A program made the translations under genes and the position numbers. Source: Candidatus Limosilactobacillus intestinipullorum (GTDB taxonomy: Bacteria > Bacillota > Bacilli > Lactobacillales > Lactobacillaceae). From it: a stretch of DNA of 43,071 bases. The stretch covers positions 1 through 43,071 of the forward strand of contig DXAF01000028.1 of assembly GCA_019117185.1 (NCBI GenBank), given 5' to 3'. Numbering within the stretch: the stretch's first letter is position 1; every line of letters starts with the position of its first letter. Of the stretch, positions 42,590 to 43,071 are shown in pieces. The notes under the pieces are model-generated. The model saw nothing but the letters and a program-made list of their open reading frames with translations, ran no database searches and was not told where the DNA came from.

Positions 42590-43071
42590 ATGAAAGACGA
42601 AAAAGGTATATCAATAATTATTCCTGCTCATAATTGTGCTAGGACCTTAGAACGGGCTGTTCATAGTATTAATTGCCATAATAAGAAGGACCTGGAAGTT
42701 ATAATAGTTGAAAATGGATCGACAGATTCAACTTTCAAGATTGCTAACGAACTGCATCAAAGGAATGGTAATGTAATTGTAGCTACGTCAAAGAAAGGTG
42801 TTTCTAATGCAAGAAATAAAGGGTTGGAAATTGCTTCTAAGGATAAAATTGCCTTTTTAGATGCAGATGACTATTATGAAAATAGTGCTTTTAATACTAT
42901 TATTACTCACCAAAATGGTGATCTTACAATATATTCTTATAAAAGTGGGAACAACACCCAAAGATTATTCACAACTTCAAGGAACTACTATGGAAAAGAA
43001 TTAACATCACTAATTGGAAAAATGTTAACTTATCCCACAACATTTTTAACTGTATGGGGAAAGATATTTAA
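42590..43071 (+). CDS. GT2 family glycosyltransferase, 3' part beyond window
   Basis: Open from ATG 42590 to the window end, 160 codons seen. GT-A signs: GISIIIPAHNCARTLERAV, VENGSTDST, KKGVSNARNKGLEIA and FLDADDYY with DADD at 91-94. It starts 9 nt after the preceding stop. AT-rich like its neighbour. No ribosome site better than TAATTTTT is visible, so translation may be coupled. Confidence 0.85.
   Translation, partial: MKDEKGISIIIPAHNCARTLERAVHSINCHNKKDLEVIIVENGSTDSTFKIANELHQRNGNVIVATSKKGVSNARNKGLEIASKDKIAFLDADDYYENSAFNTIITHQNGDLTIYSYKSGNNTQRLFTTSRNYYGKELTSLIGKMLTYPTTFLTVWGKIF

Overview
The window looks like chromosomal DNA of a heterofermentative lactobacillus, most likely the genus Limosilactobacillus. 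The basis is gene content and order (rplM-rpsI, pcrA-ligA-camS-gatCAB-dagK-rlmD), strong AGGAGG ribosome sites, frequent GTG and TTG starts, and a moderately GC-rich codon style (CGG, GGG, GCC, CTG). Species cannot be fixed by eye.

Layout. (1) 1-14.4 kb is conserved core: the end of rplM and rpsI; a membrane-anchored GH73 glucosaminidase; xpt with a degenerate PurK-like ATP-grasp protein; pcrA-ligA-camS; gatC-gatA-gatB-dagK; rlmD. (2) 14.4-22.3 kb is an accessory zone full of damaged genes. It holds a complete 1.06-kb IS30-family element (terminal inverted repeats, 4-bp target duplication, transposase with one in-frame stop); an AT-rich gene for an ApeA-like HEPN protein with an R-x4-H nuclease motif, a probable anti-phage effector; a uracil-DNA-glycosylase-family gene; a B3/4-domain gene broken by a one-base deletion behind a promoter-terminator leader; an orphan ribbon-helix-helix antitoxin; a lipase-like hydrolase; an HxlR regulator relic; two unrecognised genes, one broken; and a degenerate two-repeat CRISPR remnant of type I-E character without cas genes. 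A 60-bp element occurs twice in full and once as a fragment here. (3) 22.3-31 kb: lrgA-lrgB; an MGMT-fold gene, a hypothetical and a prolyl-tRNA deacylase that overlap; a glutamate-cysteine-ligase-like gene; a 2-hydroxyacid dehydrogenase and a LOG-family gene; a DUF4828-like protein; a Gfo/Idh/MocA oxidoreductase with a DEAD-box helicase; tRNA-Arg(CCT). (4) 31-39.2 kb: a UDP-GlcNAc 2-epimerase homologue that lacks its catalytic His, GtrA, flavodoxin, map, a lipoprotein, a YjeM-like permease, a YihY/BrkB protein, a DUF1659/DUF2922 pair and recX. (5) 39.2 kb to the end is the start of an exopolysaccharide or cell-wall glycan cluster: a priming sugar transferase, a DUF4422 glycosyltransferase, a GtrB-like transferase, then two AT-rich GT2 genes, the last cut by the window edge.

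The most interesting part is the accessory zone: the ApeA-like gene directly beside an IS30 copy, the CRISPR remnant, the repeated 60-bp element, and the attenuator-like leader. Many core-gene promoters are extended -10 boxes (TGnTATAAT type) that directly follow the terminator of the preceding unit.
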